Shown in pieces: positions 21,797 to 33,403 of a stretch of 64,000 bases of DNA. The notes beneath the pieces were generated by a model, which saw only the letters and a program-made list of their open reading frames with translations, ran no database searches and was not told the origin of the DNA. Origin of the DNA: Ischnura elegans (Eukaryota > Arthropoda > Insecta > Odonata > Coenagrionidae); the NCBI RefSeq assembly GCF_921293095.1, contig NC_060257.1, positions 58,874,968 through 58,938,967 on the forward strand, written 5' to 3'. The position numbers and the translations under genes are program-made. Every line of letters starts with the position of its first letter. Position 1 is the stretch's first letter.

Positions 21797-22001
21797 TATT
21801 GAAATAAACATCAGGAATTTTCCACGATTATAAAATTTATTGCGACCTAAGTTTCGATGATACTTCATTATCTTCACCTTAACGATGTTGTGGTAACATC
21901 GAAACCAAGGCCATAATAAATATTACAATCGTGGAAAATTGCAAGTGTTCATTTCAGCAAGGAAAAAGTCTACTCCATCACGCTGGAAACTACGGATTTT
22001 A
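21797..22001. mobile_element. Short retroelement insertion, Penelope-like, in gene C 3' flank
   Basis: Flanked by TTTATAATCTTAAAT at 21782-21796 and again at 22002-22016 (15-bp duplication). Inside are CCACGATTATAAAATTTATT and its imperfect mirror AATAAATATTACAATCGTGG, plus AACATCGAAACC, a motif recurring at the ends of Penelope-like elements. Non-coding. Confidence 0.6.
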
Positions 22002-22017
22002 TTTATAATCTTAAATT

Positions 22018-22023
22018 TTTATT
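22018..22023 (-). terminator. Polyadenylation signal of gene C
   Basis: AATAAA on the minus strand, about 80 nt after the gene C stop. A second copy lies at 21998-22003. Confidence 0.55.
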
Positions 22024-22101
22024 TACAAAAGATGAATGCTGTTTTATGGACACACCTAGTGTACCACATTTGAAGTACTTTTGTCATTTAGAGTTTTCCT
22101 T

Positions 22102-22499
22102 TCAATCTCTTGATTCGTTTGCGGACGTGGGGTCTGCCGGTTCAGTTTCCTCAGCGGCCTCGTCTTCAACCTCGGCGACAGCCACGGAACCTTCCGAAGG
22201 TGCGTTCTCTTCTCCCGGTTCGTTCACGAGGTCGTATATCGTGTCTTCCTCGTCCACGATGTCCACCAATTCGACCTTGTCTCCCGGCTTCATGAGCGCC
22301 CAACCGTCTGCTCCCATTCGCATGCAGTCGAAATGGAGAAGCAGGAGAGTCGAACCCATCATCTTCGTGTCGAGGTCCATGCAGAGGTGAATGTTCTGGC
22401 CGGGGAAGTAGATGTCGTACAGCTTCATGCACATTTCCAGTCTCGGAGTGGGCACCCCAGGAATCACGATGGGCAGACAGATCGGTGGAGGGTTCTTGG
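22102..22499 (-). CDS. Gene C exon 4: C-terminal half, acidic tail and stop
   Basis: 398 nt, acceptor ATCTACAG, stop TGA at 22102-22104. It contains NPPPICLP, the [12 protein letters not shown] segment and the Glu/Asp-rich tail. Confidence 0.9.
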
Positions 22500-25400
22500 C
22501 TGTAGATTCGGGACAGAAGAGAAATTTGAAAATATTGGAAGTTCATCAGTAATAAGGTAAGGCCCGTACGCAATAAATTAATTTGGGGTATCTTGGATTA
22601 CGATCCACTAGGCTTATGAATGAAATATGCTATCGGTCAAAGCTCAGATTAGGTACCAATCGTGAAATTGATTTAACCTCCTCAGTCCCGGCACTTATCT
22701 ACCGTAATATTTTATCTGAATTTCATGTTTTCCGGTTAATTAGTTGAAAAAAAATGACATCAGCGATTGACGTGCTTCTGTATAATGCTGTCATCGGCCA
22801 GGAAGCACTAAAAAGTTGAGATAACGATCCTCTATATTATTTCTACTGTATAGATACCTTTTTCTCAACTTACACGCAATCAAACTCTACAAATGAGGCA
22901 CCAAAATGCACAGAATTAATCAGAGAACATACGACGGCATATCTTCCTTCCTAAATATTGCTATTGTTGCCTAAAATTGGTTTTTAAAAATAAAAAAAAT
23001 AATCGATAAAAAAATCGATTCCGGCAAGATTGTCCTCATCCCAAGAATACAGTTAACGCCGTCGGATCCCACCATGCCTTTTAATTTAACTCGCAGACAA
23101 TTTCCTATTAAGGTTTCCTATGCGATGACTATTAACAAGTCTCAGGGTCAGACCATGCAAAGAGCTGGCTTATTCCTGCCTGGCCTTGTATTCTCTCATG
23201 GCCAACTTTATGTAGCATTCTCTAGGGTAAGATCTTTTCAAAATATTTTTGTAAATATTAAGGAAAACCCTAAACAAGTATTAACAGAGGATAGTGTATT
23301 TACTTCCAATGTTGTGTTTAAAGAGGTCCTCTGACCTCAATTTGTACATGAACATTCCAATTAAATTTGTACATAAGACCCTGCCTTTTTTCTGCATTTT
23401 AAAATTAGAAACGCGCCTATCCCTCTGTGGACCTGCATTAAAAAGAGCGGGGGAAGCCCGCTGGGAGCGGGCGCATCACGCTCGTATTTCACTTAACCTA
23501 GTAAGAAATAATTCAAACGTCGATGTATTGTTTACAATACACCGGGACTGAGGAGGTTAAGGGAACTTTAAACACTGTATAGGGCTGTCGGTAGCTATCG
23601 TTGTTTTCCTAGCTTCTGTCTACTTAACTCTTTTTACAACTAATTATGATCTGGAGTGTACCGTTTTATGAAACGTGGACGCAGTACCAATTAATTTTCA
23701 ATTGACCGACTGGTTTCGAAGTTAGCAGAGGTTTGCGTTGTTTACAACAACTCCGTTGATTTTAGTGGTATAAACAATTTGTTTTGAGCAAACTGCTAAC
23801 AATAGATGTGCCTTCTTTATATCAAAATTGCAAGTAATTGGAACAAAAACTTCGGGAATGCCAAGCGCTCAAAATTGGGCAACTTGATTTTACGCGCAAA
23901 AAACGGGTACTTTTTTGAAAAAAAATTAAGTACAGGAAATACTATTGAGCTGAAGATTTTTTAACGCAAAAGATACAACGTACAAACAAATTCTCTTTCG
24001 TATGCTTTTTGTTGCATTGAAATTGATTGCTTTGTTTAGACGCTAGAGCTCCTCAAATTCGGGTATCTTGTTTTTTTTTTAAACAGACAGTAGGAATTAG
24101 GACGAGAGAAGACTGGAGGCATTCGAAGTACGGGTGTGGAGAAGAATGGAGAAGGTGAAGTGGAAGACGAGGAGGAGGGACGACGAAGTGCTGGACATGG
24201 TGGGTAAGGAGAGGCAGCCTCTAGAGAAGATACGGATGAGACAGAAGGTATGGATGGAGCGGGTAATTTGCGGGGAGGGATATTAAAACGGTGATAGAGG
24301 GAAAAATAGATATTTTTAATTTATGTCATCAAAAATGCTAAGGAATCATCTACTGCATTCAACTAGTGCTTTTAATAACTTCTGTAATCTTTTAAGAATT
24401 GTATCCGTACAGGACTACTTGAAGAAATCCGAAAGTATAAAAGTATCTTACCTGAGAGGGAATTATTCCACAGCATATTATCGTTCATCAGTATCATCAT
24501 ATCGAGGGAAAATTCCATTGGGTTGAATCCAAAGATCATGCAACCTGAATTGAAAAATATCTTGTCATTATTTTTGAGGAAAATTCGTATTTTAGATGTA
24601 AAGCAGATATTTTTGGAATTTATATAATTGATTTTTTTGGAAGTATTGTTTTGAAAACTAATTATTGTTTATCGAAGTACTCATTTTCATCAACTATAAG
24701 CAGAAAGGTTAAGTACCAAAAATATTTAACGGGCTATTCTACGTAGGACAGGTGAATGGTAGTAAATCGTGGCTGAAACAATGTGCCTTTTGGATAAATC
24801 ACGAGAAAAATGATTTCTTACACCTCTGCTTTTTCGAAAATACTTCTTTGATTTTGTGGTCATCAAGTAAAGTAATAACTTGAGTACAAGAGAAAATTTA
24901 CGAAGACATGAATTTTATGATTTCAATGCTTAATCGTCGGAATGTATTACCTTCTCTTGCGAAGTTCATTTGCTCTATATTGAATCCAGCGCAGCATTTG
25001 CACATGAGCGATTCGCAGTTGCATGGATTTTGCAATATCCTCAGGTTGTGCTTCTCCATCGTTTCGTCATTCATGATTTCAATTGTTGTGCCTTCGCTTG
25101 CATCTCCTTGGCGAAGTATCTTCCACCGAACTAGAAAGATAACGAATGAAATAAATAAACATAGTAATAATCACATTTACAGCTTTGGGTATTTTTGGAA
25201 CATGGCTGAACAGTATCTTGTCATTCATGGCTTAACAAGAACTTAACTTTATACGTAATCGCATGGTTGGGTGCCAAAAAGTATCGATAATTTTCAGAGG
25301 GCACTGAGTAGAATTTTAATAATATTTTTAAAGTTTTCAACGATCACAAGTAACAATCAAATATTATATGATCGTCACCGGTTACTCGGTTACTTTTACT

Positions 25401-28400
25401 CAAATGCCTTTAACTCAACGTGTAAGCCAGCTCACGGCTTACAAGTAGGCGGCTCTAGGAATAATTAAGAAGTATTCAGGCGGTCCCCCTACCTTCATGA
25501 ACTTTCAGCTTCAATTTATAATAAGGCCCACTCCCTTTTATCCTATCTGAGAAATATATTCTCTTTCTTCCTTCCCCTCGTTTACCCAACATTCTACCCT
25601 CTAACACTGTTTTCAACATCCCCTCCCTGCTAAGTAGGTACTCAGTCCAACCATACCTTCTGTCTCCTCCGTATCTCATTTGGAAGCTGCCTCTCCTCAC
25701 CCATCATATCCAGCTCTTCGTCGTTCTTTTTCCTTTAAAATTTGCTGCGGTGAGGTTATGACAACTTGCTTTGCGCTTTACATTGTATTTCAATGGGAAA
25801 ATGTACGAATTTTACTGCATGCTCCGTCAGGGTCGATGCCGAAAGTAGCGATAACTTCAGAAAGTGTTGAGTAGATTAATATTATTAATATCAATTTTTT
25901 CAATTTTCTACGTTTAAAAGTAAAAATTAATGAATTCTGATCGTCACCCGCAACTCAGTTGTTTTTACTGAGCTGCTTCTGACTCTGCATGTAAGCAGGT
26001 ATTGTCTTTTACATTGCTTCACAACAATTTAACTAGGCCTTTCATTGGAGTTAAACTCTTGAGGATATCAGCTACTCGTTGACTAAAATTAAGGTGGTTT
26101 AGCTGGGCTTGGAATGGTTTGTTAAAGGATCAAATATCTCTTGGAAGTTGAGTGTTCAGAGAAGAAGTTTAGTGGCCGACGGGAGATAAATCTTCTATTG
26201 TAATGTTTATGAGCGAAATATTGGAAAGACTTGGTGTGAATACGCGTTCAGTTCGCGGTTGATTTTTCCGATGAAAATCTGAAAATATGGTAAATCAGAT
26301 TTGCTCCCTATTGATTTTTTTCGTTGTCTGTCTACCTTGAAAACATTTGTTCGTAGCTTATCGAATAGAAAAAGCGTTGAGGCAGGATTTCTCTACACGG
26401 TCGCATCCGTATTCCGTACATTTTATCACCGTCAAAAAGGATCGAAAAAACATCCACTAACTCATACATTTGCATGGGCGTACCCAGCGGGGAGCAGGAG
26501 GGGACAGCTGCCTCCCCCTAGAAGCAAAATTAAATTTAGTTCAAAGAAATTTTTGAAAATATTTCCTTAAATCCAAGAAGTGATATTAGGTAGTAGAAAA
26601 CATGTCATTAAAATGAAAATATTTTTTGAGCAAATAATTGTAAAATTTAATAAAGCGCTGTTGTATTTTTTTGAAAGTTTGGTTTCCACAACCTTTTTTG
26701 TATTACAACCTGAACAATCTCGGCTTACCCCCCTCTAGTTTTGATCCTGGGTACGCCCTTGTACATTTGTACTCCGCAAACGACGAGAAGCTAGTTGTTC
26801 GTTATGCGAAAAGAATTCTGGGGAAGAGCGAAGACTCCGTAAGGAGGAAGAAAGCACGCTTGAAGTGTGTATTTAAAACTTACAGTGGTGATCCTGCGTG
26901 GAGGGAGCTAACGAAGTGGTTATAAGGACCAAGTTATCTAGGGAGGAGGGATCATAATTATAAGATTAAGGCCCCAAGGCAGCTGACAGATAGACTAAAA
27001 TTTTCCTTCCTACATCGGGGGATAGAGGATTGGAATGGCTTACCAGATGAAATTTTTTCTGAGCCATTTCCAACTCACGCCTCTATATTTACCAGAAGGA
27101 AAGATAAAATTTAATTTTGAGGGCTTTGTAATTGTATATTTTTTAATTTTGGTGTTTCTTGTCTTTTTTTCTTTGGTCTTAGTATATTATTGTGTAAAAA
27201 TGGATTTTGAGGGCAATATAAATGTAGATATGTATTGTATTTTTGCTGATTTGGTGCTAGGTATACGGGGACATGTATTGTGTAAAAATGGTTTTTTTTA
27301 TGGATTTTTAAAAATTTTGTGGTACTAAGTATTTTGTTTTGCATTTTGGTTTATGTATATTATTGTGTAATAACTTTATGTTACCACCCGACTTCATGGT
27401 CGACTTGTAACCAATTATTTAATAATAATAATAATAAAGAGGAGCGGGCTACTTTTTCCATGTGAAAACTCAAGAGTACACTGTCGGTATATGGGCTCAA
27501 GAGATTGGGTTAATCAGCAAGATGGAGCGCGTCCTGTTGGTTTTGGTTTGATCAGTGGTCTAAAATATGTGTCGACTAGCGAACAAACAAATTTTGTCCC
27601 AAAAATAATCAAGATGTTTTATGCCTATAGGTACCATTACCATATACCTACTTCAGATCTTGGTGTAGCAGCAATATACTAAGTTTGGACGCCCGTGTCA
27701 CGAAAGTAGGGTGAGGGGTATTGTGCGGAATGCGGACAGTTGCGGTCAAGGTAGCTTTGGGGACTGTCGGAAAACGGACGTTCTTATCCACCGAGGCAGG
27801 TGAAATGAGCATGAGCATCCCTACACGAGAAGGCGAAAAATATTCCCGTAAAAGCCACTTGCTTTCTGCCGATGTTCGAGTTTGCATTCTCGGAAACTGG
27901 TTTTGAGGGAAAAGTTAAGTTCATTGCCGCTTCCAACGTTCCATGAATAAAATGCGATGTACCTGTAGGGTAAACATATAGGAGAGCGTCGAAGGTGGCT
28001 GTGTAGTAACCAAAAGCCGTATCCAACATTGAAACTGTAACAATTCTCCTTGGCAACGGGAGAAAACAATGGGAGTCAAATAATAGTGGACAAGAATTTT
28101 TGTTGACGACGCGGAACTAAACGAAAGGGGAGTCTCATAATGGAAATAGTGGCGTGCGGTCGTATGCGACGTCACTCCTGAATTTTCGTCCTGAATTCTT
28201 ATCAATTGCGTTGCAAATTGAGTTAATTTGATTTGTAAAATAATAACACGTTTCGTAGCTCGTGATTTTTCTTCGTGAGTAATTACTCGTGAAAATTGCA
28301 TTTTTAATTTTTATTAATTTTATTTGTGCAATAAAGTTGAACGTTTCAAAACCTTACCACAGCATTGGTTTGGGATAAATACCGGGTATTCCAAAATGAT

Positions 28401-29914
28401 AAGCGGGCTTTTAACTCTGTATAATATTTGTTTAATTAAACTTACAGCAAAAAATGATACATCAAATGAAAGAGCCACTCAAACAGTTTTGTTTGTTGGC
28501 AACAATGCTCATGTGCACCCAATTCTTCCACCGCAATCCGTTAGAGAGTGCTAGTAGCAAAGATGGCGGCTAGTGAAAAGAACTGTTTTTTTGTTTTACA
28601 GTTTGCAAAGACAGAATCTGTAATTTTTGTGTGATGTTCATTCCGTATTAAGTTCGTTTGTCATCTTCCACGTGATCAGGTAGCATTCGTGCCTCCACTA
28701 CCAGCTAACCTTTCCGAATTAAGAAACAGGATTGAAGCAGTTGCTGTAACAATTACTCGTGAGACACCTATCATCATTTGGGAAGAACTTGCATATGAGA
28801 CGTTTATTTTGAAAGTGGCCTAACTCCATTTATCTTCAAGTCGAGATATTAATGGGTGTAAGGGCTTCAATGAATTTAAAGATATTCGTATAGATACTAA
28901 TGAGTCATACTGATTAAGCATATCTAAGGGTATTAAATTTATTGATCCTGTTAAAATAGTGGCAATTATTAAGTGGATAATAAGCGTTAGCATATTAGTT
29001 AAGTAAGAATGGAGTTAGGCCACTTTCAAAATAAACGGCTATTATCATCTTAACGTGTGCCGTGTTACGGATGGCGCTCTCGTTGAGCACTTGTAGGCTT
29101 TTATGTAAAACTATTTGAGTTTTTTTTACATTTTATGTATCATTTATGGCTGTAAGTGTAATAAATATGTATTAGAAAGCGTTAAAATCCCACTATTCAT
29201 TTAGAAACACTCGGTGCTTCAGTATTAGTTTGAGAAAAGGGGAAAATTAGCGGAGGAAGTAATTGTATAAAGATTTTAGGCCCGTTTTACACGGACGCGG
29301 GCGGTCCGCGTAACGCGCGCGGATGAGGTTCCAATGAAGTTAATGGAGGCTTCCGCATGAGTTCGGACCGTCCGCACGCGGAGAAGCCATCCGCGTGGCC
29401 CCTCCGCCCCGCGGATCATCCGCGCGCGTAACGGCCACAGAGACAGATTTGTGCTTACACATGAACGCGGACGGCTGATGCGGACTAAGCAGATTTGTCA
29501 TTGGTAAGAGAGCGAGCTTAGAGATAACAGTGCGAGTGTACTTTCGCTATGGATAGTGTAATTGACACTGGGAAAATAATTGAAAAAATTATATTCATCA
29601 GCGCGTAGTTCAGTAAATATGGTCACTCTATGTCATCAGTTTTATGGTTACTATATGTTCAGTAATTATGGTCACTTTTAATGTTCCTCATTCCACAATA
29701 GGTTGCACCCAAAACCTCAGGCACTTTTCTTCCGTTTTTTTAACCTGATATACAGCAATTGCTTGAATTTACGAATCTATTTATAAAGTACCTCCATATT
29801 CATCGTTAAAATGAACTTATTGCTATTGTTTATGCTGGATTACTTACAATTTGGTTCGCATCTCGCTGATGCTGCAAACAGGAGGAGGAGTAATTGAAAA
29901 GTACGGTGATGCAT
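22102..29914 (-). CDS. Gene C: DUF4773-like secreted protein with acidic tail, 4 coding exons, 245 aa
   Basis: Assembled by joining 29914..29848, 25130..24951, 24544..24452 and 22499..22102 on the minus strand. All introns are GT-AG phase 1, and the total of 738 nt divides by three. Residues 1-19 ([19 protein letters not shown]) are a strong signal peptide. After a charged spacer the domain carries ten cysteines: 59, 61, 66, 68, 69, 84, 121, 137, 153 and 172. The motifs are [31 protein letters not shown] and [11 protein letters not shown]. Residues 177-245 form an acidic Glu/Asp-rich tail. Intron 1 (4.7 kb) and intron 3 (2 kb) hold transposons. The first exon is identified by the acceptor TTCCAG abutting the ATG and a matching phase at the donor. 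The product should be extracellular; its role is unknown. Confidence 0.88.
22677..23556. mobile_element. piggyBac-type element with TTAA flanks enclosing a Helitron-type helicase fragment
   Basis: An 880-bp unit flanked by TTAA at 22673-22676 and 23557-23560. The ends are exact inverted repeats, CCTCCTCAGTCCCGG and CCGGGACTGAGGAGG. A TTAA target and CCY/RGG ends are the piggyBac hallmark. No piggyBac transposase is seen; the interior holds a helicase fragment instead. It lies in intron 3 of gene C. Confidence 0.78.
23014..23334 (+). CDS. Helitron / PIF1-like helicase, C-terminal fragment
   Basis: The frame has [12 protein letters not shown], then [25 protein letters not shown], and [15 protein letters not shown]. 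These are the last helicase motifs (V and VI, with the terminal SR arginine finger) of the PIF1-like domain that closes Helitron Rep-Hel proteins. A TGA closes it at 23334. The Walker A and B parts, the Rep domain and everything upstream are missing, so this is a fragment. An internal ATG at 23074 is unlikely to be a real start. A short GC-rich hairpin (GCCCGC-TGGGA-GCGGGC, 23456-23472) and CTAG followed by T (23498-23502) downstream resemble a Helitron 3' end. Confidence 0.8.
   Translation: MDSGKIVLIPRIQLTPSDPTMPFNLTRRQFPIKVSYAMTINKSQGQTMQRAGLFLPGLVFSHGQLYVAFSRVRSFQNIFVNIKENPKQVLTEDSVFTSNVVFKEVL
24090..24300 (+). mobile_element. LINE fragment (RTE-like RT C-terminus)
   Basis: Broken translation reads [18 protein letters not shown], then [19 protein letters not shown] and KVWMERV. 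These are the hallmarks of the C-terminal region of craft-type LINE reverse transcriptases (RMEKISW, LL-x-I-x2-RQ-x2-W-GH). Related scraps are at 25490-25720, 54595-54830, 57600-57760 and 57990-58320. Confidence 0.6.
24452..24544 (-). CDS. Gene C exon 3: 93-nt exon
   Basis: Acceptor AATTCAG, donor TCAG|GTAAGA. It begins [12 protein letters not shown] and ends WNNSLS. Confidence 0.88.
24951..25130 (-). CDS. Gene C exon 2: spacer and Cys cluster
   Basis: 180 nt, acceptor TTTCTAG, donor GAAG|GTAATA. It encodes a charged spacer and [14 protein letters not shown]. Confidence 0.88.
25490..25720 (-). mobile_element. LINE fragment (RTE-like RT C-terminus), inverted
   Basis: On minus, the segment reads [20 protein letters not shown] and then [16 protein letters not shown], matching the [16 protein letters not shown] region of the same LINE family. 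No complete ORF. It lies in intron 1 of gene C. Confidence 0.6.
26473..26761. mobile_element. hAT-type MITE with perfect 8-bp target duplication
   Basis: Ends CATGGGCGTACCCAG and CTGGGTACGCCCTTG. Exact TACATTTG copies sit at 26465-26472 and 26762-26769. 289 bp, non-coding. It adjoins LINE coding sequence on the right, so it probably inserted into the LINE fragment. Confidence 0.85.
26762..27437 (+). mobile_element. LINE 3' fragment with AAT-repeat tail
   Basis: The frame gives [37 protein letters not shown] and, after a stop, [20 protein letters not shown] followed by [10 protein letters not shown]. These are the usual C-terminal features of CR1/Jockey-like LINE proteins (RA-x-RILG, then SF-x-R-x-I-x-DWN-x-LP). 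It ends in AATAATAATAATAA at about 27420-27437, a typical LINE tail. Stops interrupt it; non-functional. Confidence 0.7.
28380..29160 (+). mobile_element. Tc1/mariner-like transposon remnant split by a MITE
   Basis: Codons at 28681-28796 give [20 protein letters not shown] and then [17 protein letters not shown]. After the MITE at about 28800-29040 the frame content resumes with [15 protein letters not shown]. This is the common C-terminus of a Tc1-superfamily transposase (PPLP-x-NL-x-ELR-x-RI ... EELAYRLDVCRVT-x-GA). Its 5' part (28450-28670) also aligns with 53990-54200. Upstream catalytic parts are not readable. Confidence 0.65.
28800..29040. mobile_element. MITE inserted in transposase remnant
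   Basis: Inverted ends CGTTTATTTTGAAAGTGGCC and GGCCACTTTCAAAATAAACG match perfectly and extend into CTAACTCCAT. About 240 bp, non-coding. The exact target duplication is unclear (TA is possible). Confidence 0.8.
29279..29475. repeat. GC-rich repeat with CCGCGCGCG words
   Basis: Begins GGCCCGTTTTACACGGACGC and is full of short inverted GC words. The start resembles the GGCCTGGTTACACGG repeat at about 60600-60840. Probably a MITE. It lies about 370 bp downstream, on the plus strand, of gene C exon 1, in intron 1. Confidence 0.4.
29848..29914 (-). CDS. Gene C exon 1: signal peptide
   Basis: 67 nt directly after acceptor TTCCAG. It encodes the Leu-rich signal peptide and ends at the donor AATT|GTAAGT. 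Confidence 0.82.
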
Positions 29915-29999
29915 CTGGAAAGTGAAATTATGACATGAATACCATACTTGAAACTGATAAATTTAAATGTAATAATTTTATGATTGCTTTCCGGGTTAA

Positions 30000-30118
30000 T
30001 TCCGCGTCGACTCATTAATAATAATAATGATAATAAAATATAATATGTCTGTCATAATTTCGCGTCGACTCATTAATAGTAATAATGATATAAAAATGCA
30101 ATATGTCTGTCATTATGA
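30000..30118. repeat. Tandem duplication, two units of about 61 bp
   Basis: Both units begin CGCGTCGACTCATTAATA and end ATATGTCTGTCAT, with ATA/AAT microsatellite between. Just upstream of gene C exon 1. Confidence 0.75.
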
Positions 30119-30305
30119 GTTGACACGGTATTAACTCGGAAAACAATCATCAATTTAATAACCGCGGAAGACCATGTATTAATAATAATTTTGATTTATA
30201 AAGTGTACAAAAATATCGGAAGTTAAATATGGTGCGAAATCGAACGACATGATTTTCTTGGGCAATATAGGTTGATAGAACATAAAAGTGCCACTGTTAA
30301 TTCAA

Positions 30306-30612
30306 CTTATGCAGGGTGTTTAAGGAGGAGTCTGCAATGCTTCAGGAGGTGGTAGGGGTGACAATTTTAAGCATTTTTTGTCCTATAAACATGGGTCGCC
30401 ACTCTTTAGTTACTGGGCTATGGCAACGCAAACATTTATTTGGATGCACTTTGCATTTACCATGGAAACAGTTTGTAATTAGGAATCCAGTCTTTTCAGC
30501 TCAGTAACTAAGGAGTTGCGACCATATGTTTATGGACAAAAAATTGCTTAAAATTGTCTCCCCTACGACATCCTGAATTATTGCAGATTCCTCCTGAAAC
30601 TTCCTGTGCGTG
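30306..30612. mobile_element. Palindromic MITE
   Basis: Arms of about 120 bp: AGGAGGAGTCTGCAAT at the left against ATTGCAGATTCCTCCT at the right, and TTTTAAGCATTTTTTGTCC against GGACAAAAAATTGCTTAAAA. A one-arm relative is at 33287-33403. The short ORFs here are by-products. Confidence 0.75.
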
Positions 30613-31325
30613 CGAATTGGATATAGCTGGGAATCGAAGTTAGTGGGCTTTGTCAAAGATTTGCTGAGCACGAGATTTACCGTATATTTGACGTGATTTA
30701 GAGGCAAAAATGTCAACTGTGTTGCACTACATGAAAAGGAATCTGAATGGTAGGTACGTCGCTGTTCTACTAAAAAATTTCAATCGACCACGCGGATTTC
30801 GTATGGATTCACATTATGACGTCATAATCATGGAAGTTACCATTAAACTAACAGTTTCATCTACCTCTCATAGGTACTGTGCAAGCCACCACCAGGGTGT
30901 GTGGCATGGAATGATTCCATGCCATGTTAGCTGCAGTTATACTAGCCTTAATCAGAAACGCGCGGACATAGGCCAAGCACACATCACAACGAAGCACGAT
31001 TAGACAGAAACTAGGAGAGTGCTAAGGTCACGAGCATGCTACCATGCTTATAAAACTATTAGTTAGTAATAGAAAACAAAAATTTGGCGTCGTAAGTAAT
31101 TCATACATGAGTAATAAAATGCCTAGAAATGCATAAAGATAGTTAGCATTTACTAATATTAACTATAAAAGCAATTAACACAATACATTATTTATCAACT
31201 GTATATGGAAAGCCTATTTCATCTAATTATTATGGGAGGCTTAAGAACAGCAATGAAGAAAGAGCTAGCGACAATTTAGCAAAATCGAATATCCATAACC
31301 CCTTCTTTCAAAGCCAATAAACTAC

Positions 31326-31530
31326 CTGTATTTTGTGGTGAAGTGAAAAATTATTCCGTTTCAATCCAGAACTCCGATCCGATCTGATCAACTCCTTGCC
31401 CCTTCTTCTTACTAGGAACGCATTTAAGAAATATTAAAGACAGCTCTAAAGAAGCTGGGATTCTTAATGCGTGCTCTGGGAAGACAATTGAACGAGAAGT
31501 TGTAAGAGAGGCTCTTCTTCGTAGTCAGTC
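31326..31530 (-). promoter_or_regulatory. Possible 5' non-coding exon of gene C (5' edge unknown)
   Basis: The minus-strand donor AATACAG|GTAGTT at 31326 ends a segment of more mixed composition that could splice to the acceptor before the gene C ATG at 29914. Weak donor and no TATA box, so tentative. Confidence 0.27.
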
Positions 31531-31539
31531 AGATCGCGC

Positions 31540-33280
31540 GTGGAAAACGCGGCGAGAAAGGATCCGGCGCAGAATGATTTCATCCATGCACGGTATAGGA
31601 AATAAGAGTAACAGAAACGATTGGTCAAAAAAATGCTTACATTAGAGCGAACGGAGGGTGTTACAAACCTTTTACATAATCGAACTAAAAGCCGCTAGAG
31701 ACTGAAGCTAAGTGCTAATCTTCGATTGTTTGACTAACTAATAACGGACATCTTTCAGAGCGTCTCTAAGTCCATCATCTTAGAGCCGCACAGTTGTTTT
31801 TCCAGGTCAAACAGATACGTTCAAATTAGAGATAAAATGCTTTTTCGAACAGACAAGTGTTGGAGTTCGTTTTTTCTTCCGAACATTAACTGATTTCTGT
31901 AAATTCCAAGTCTAACTCAGGCATTCAAATCTCTCCTAACGAGTCCCTCATAATTTTTACTCTCTAACAACTTGATGCTGGTGCACTAATTTTTTCCCAC
32001 CAGACGAGGTGGCTTGCGGGATAGTTTTGCCTATATATGTTGGAATGGGGAAATGATAATATCGATCTTCGGAAATTCAAAGTTCTGTCGTTCCTGGACG
32101 AAATCCGAATGGTAGATTTAACTTTTGTATGAAATAACGTATCATTTTTCTATTTCTGAAATGAAAAAAGGTCAATAATATATAAGTATTTATAAATACA
32201 GCTAAGCATGCAGATGCCGTTAAAAATAGCGAATTATTTTTTATTTTGTCACGAGTGTTCATCAAAATAGTTGAAAACTTATGCGATAAGTCTCCGCGTC
32301 ACTGTTAGGGTGGCCCCAACTTAAGTCAGCGTCAACGAATTATGATAATTATAATTGAAGTAATAGTAATAATTAAAAAACGTAACTAGAAAAAAATTCT
32401 ACACATGATATCTGGTGGTAAGATGTTAGCCAATGGAGAATATCTAAATAGACATAGTGAAGTCACAAAAATTATCCACCAAAACTGGCCTACCAGCACA
32501 AATTAGTAAATACCAAGTTAGTAGGTACATATGTTACGATTTGCCGATCCAAACAGATAAAATCATTGTCAATAATATACTACATGCAACGAACCACCCC
32601 GAAGCTACGCTTGAAAAAGGTTCGTAAAACCTATGTTACGATTTGCCGATCCATACAGATAAAACCATAGTCAATTATATACTAGATATAATGTTAATTT
32701 ACAGGAAATTTTGAATTATTTATATAGTTGATATTGCAGTACCACTCAAATCTTGCTTCAAAAAGATAATAGCGGAAAAATAAACAAATACCAAGAATTT
32801 GCAATAGAAATAAGAAGAATATTGAACAGATTTTATAGCACCTATTGTTATAACTGCTACCGGTATCTTTCAAAAAAAAAACAGATTTACTATATTCAAC
32901 AATAATCTAAATAAACACATCAAACTGCAAAAGGCCGTAATAATTTCAACTTGCCACATCACTTTACAATACAGCCTAGAGTTACTTTGGGGAAAACTCG
33001 TACTCTTTACATAAAAAAACTCAGTGAAAATAGATGAAAATTTAATGAGAAAAATAATGACAGCAATGATATTATTTCAATCCATAAAAAATCAAGAAGG
33101 AAATAACTACATGATACAATAAATATTGCACATTATTTACGGAATATAGGAGGCGTATGACGGCTGTGAAATATCATATGGGGTTTTCTGGTTTCCATCT
33201 TCTGTAATGCCAGAGATCTGGCGTTCATATGCAACAAAAAAATGACATTCTTTATCAAATACATCCGAAATGTTGCTTAT
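31540..33280. other. AT-rich spacer with one direct repeat
   Basis: No gene recognised. A unit beginning TATGTTACGATTTGCCGATC occurs twice (about 32530-32584 and 32631-32690), with AACAGATAAAA-type sequence following. Confidence 0.5.
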
Positions 33281-33286
33281 GTTGCC

Positions 33287-33403
33287 GTCGCTCAGTAACT
33301 AAGGAGTAGTAACCCCATGTTTTTGGTCAAAAAATGCTTAAAATTGACTCCCCTACCACCACCTAAAGTATTGCAGATTCGTCCTAAAATACCCTCTATG
33401 TAT
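33287..33403. repeat. One-arm copy of the 30306-30612 palindromic MITE
   Basis: It shares CTCAGTAACTAAGGAGT, AAAAAATGCTTAAAATTG and TATTGCAGATTCGTCC with the right arm of that element. Confidence 0.65.

Noticed and set aside
29811-29896. Plus-strand mini-frame [20 protein letters not shown]
   Set aside because: It looks like a signal peptide but overlaps gene C exon 1 on the other strand. The minus exon has matching phase and splice sites, and the plus frame stops at once.
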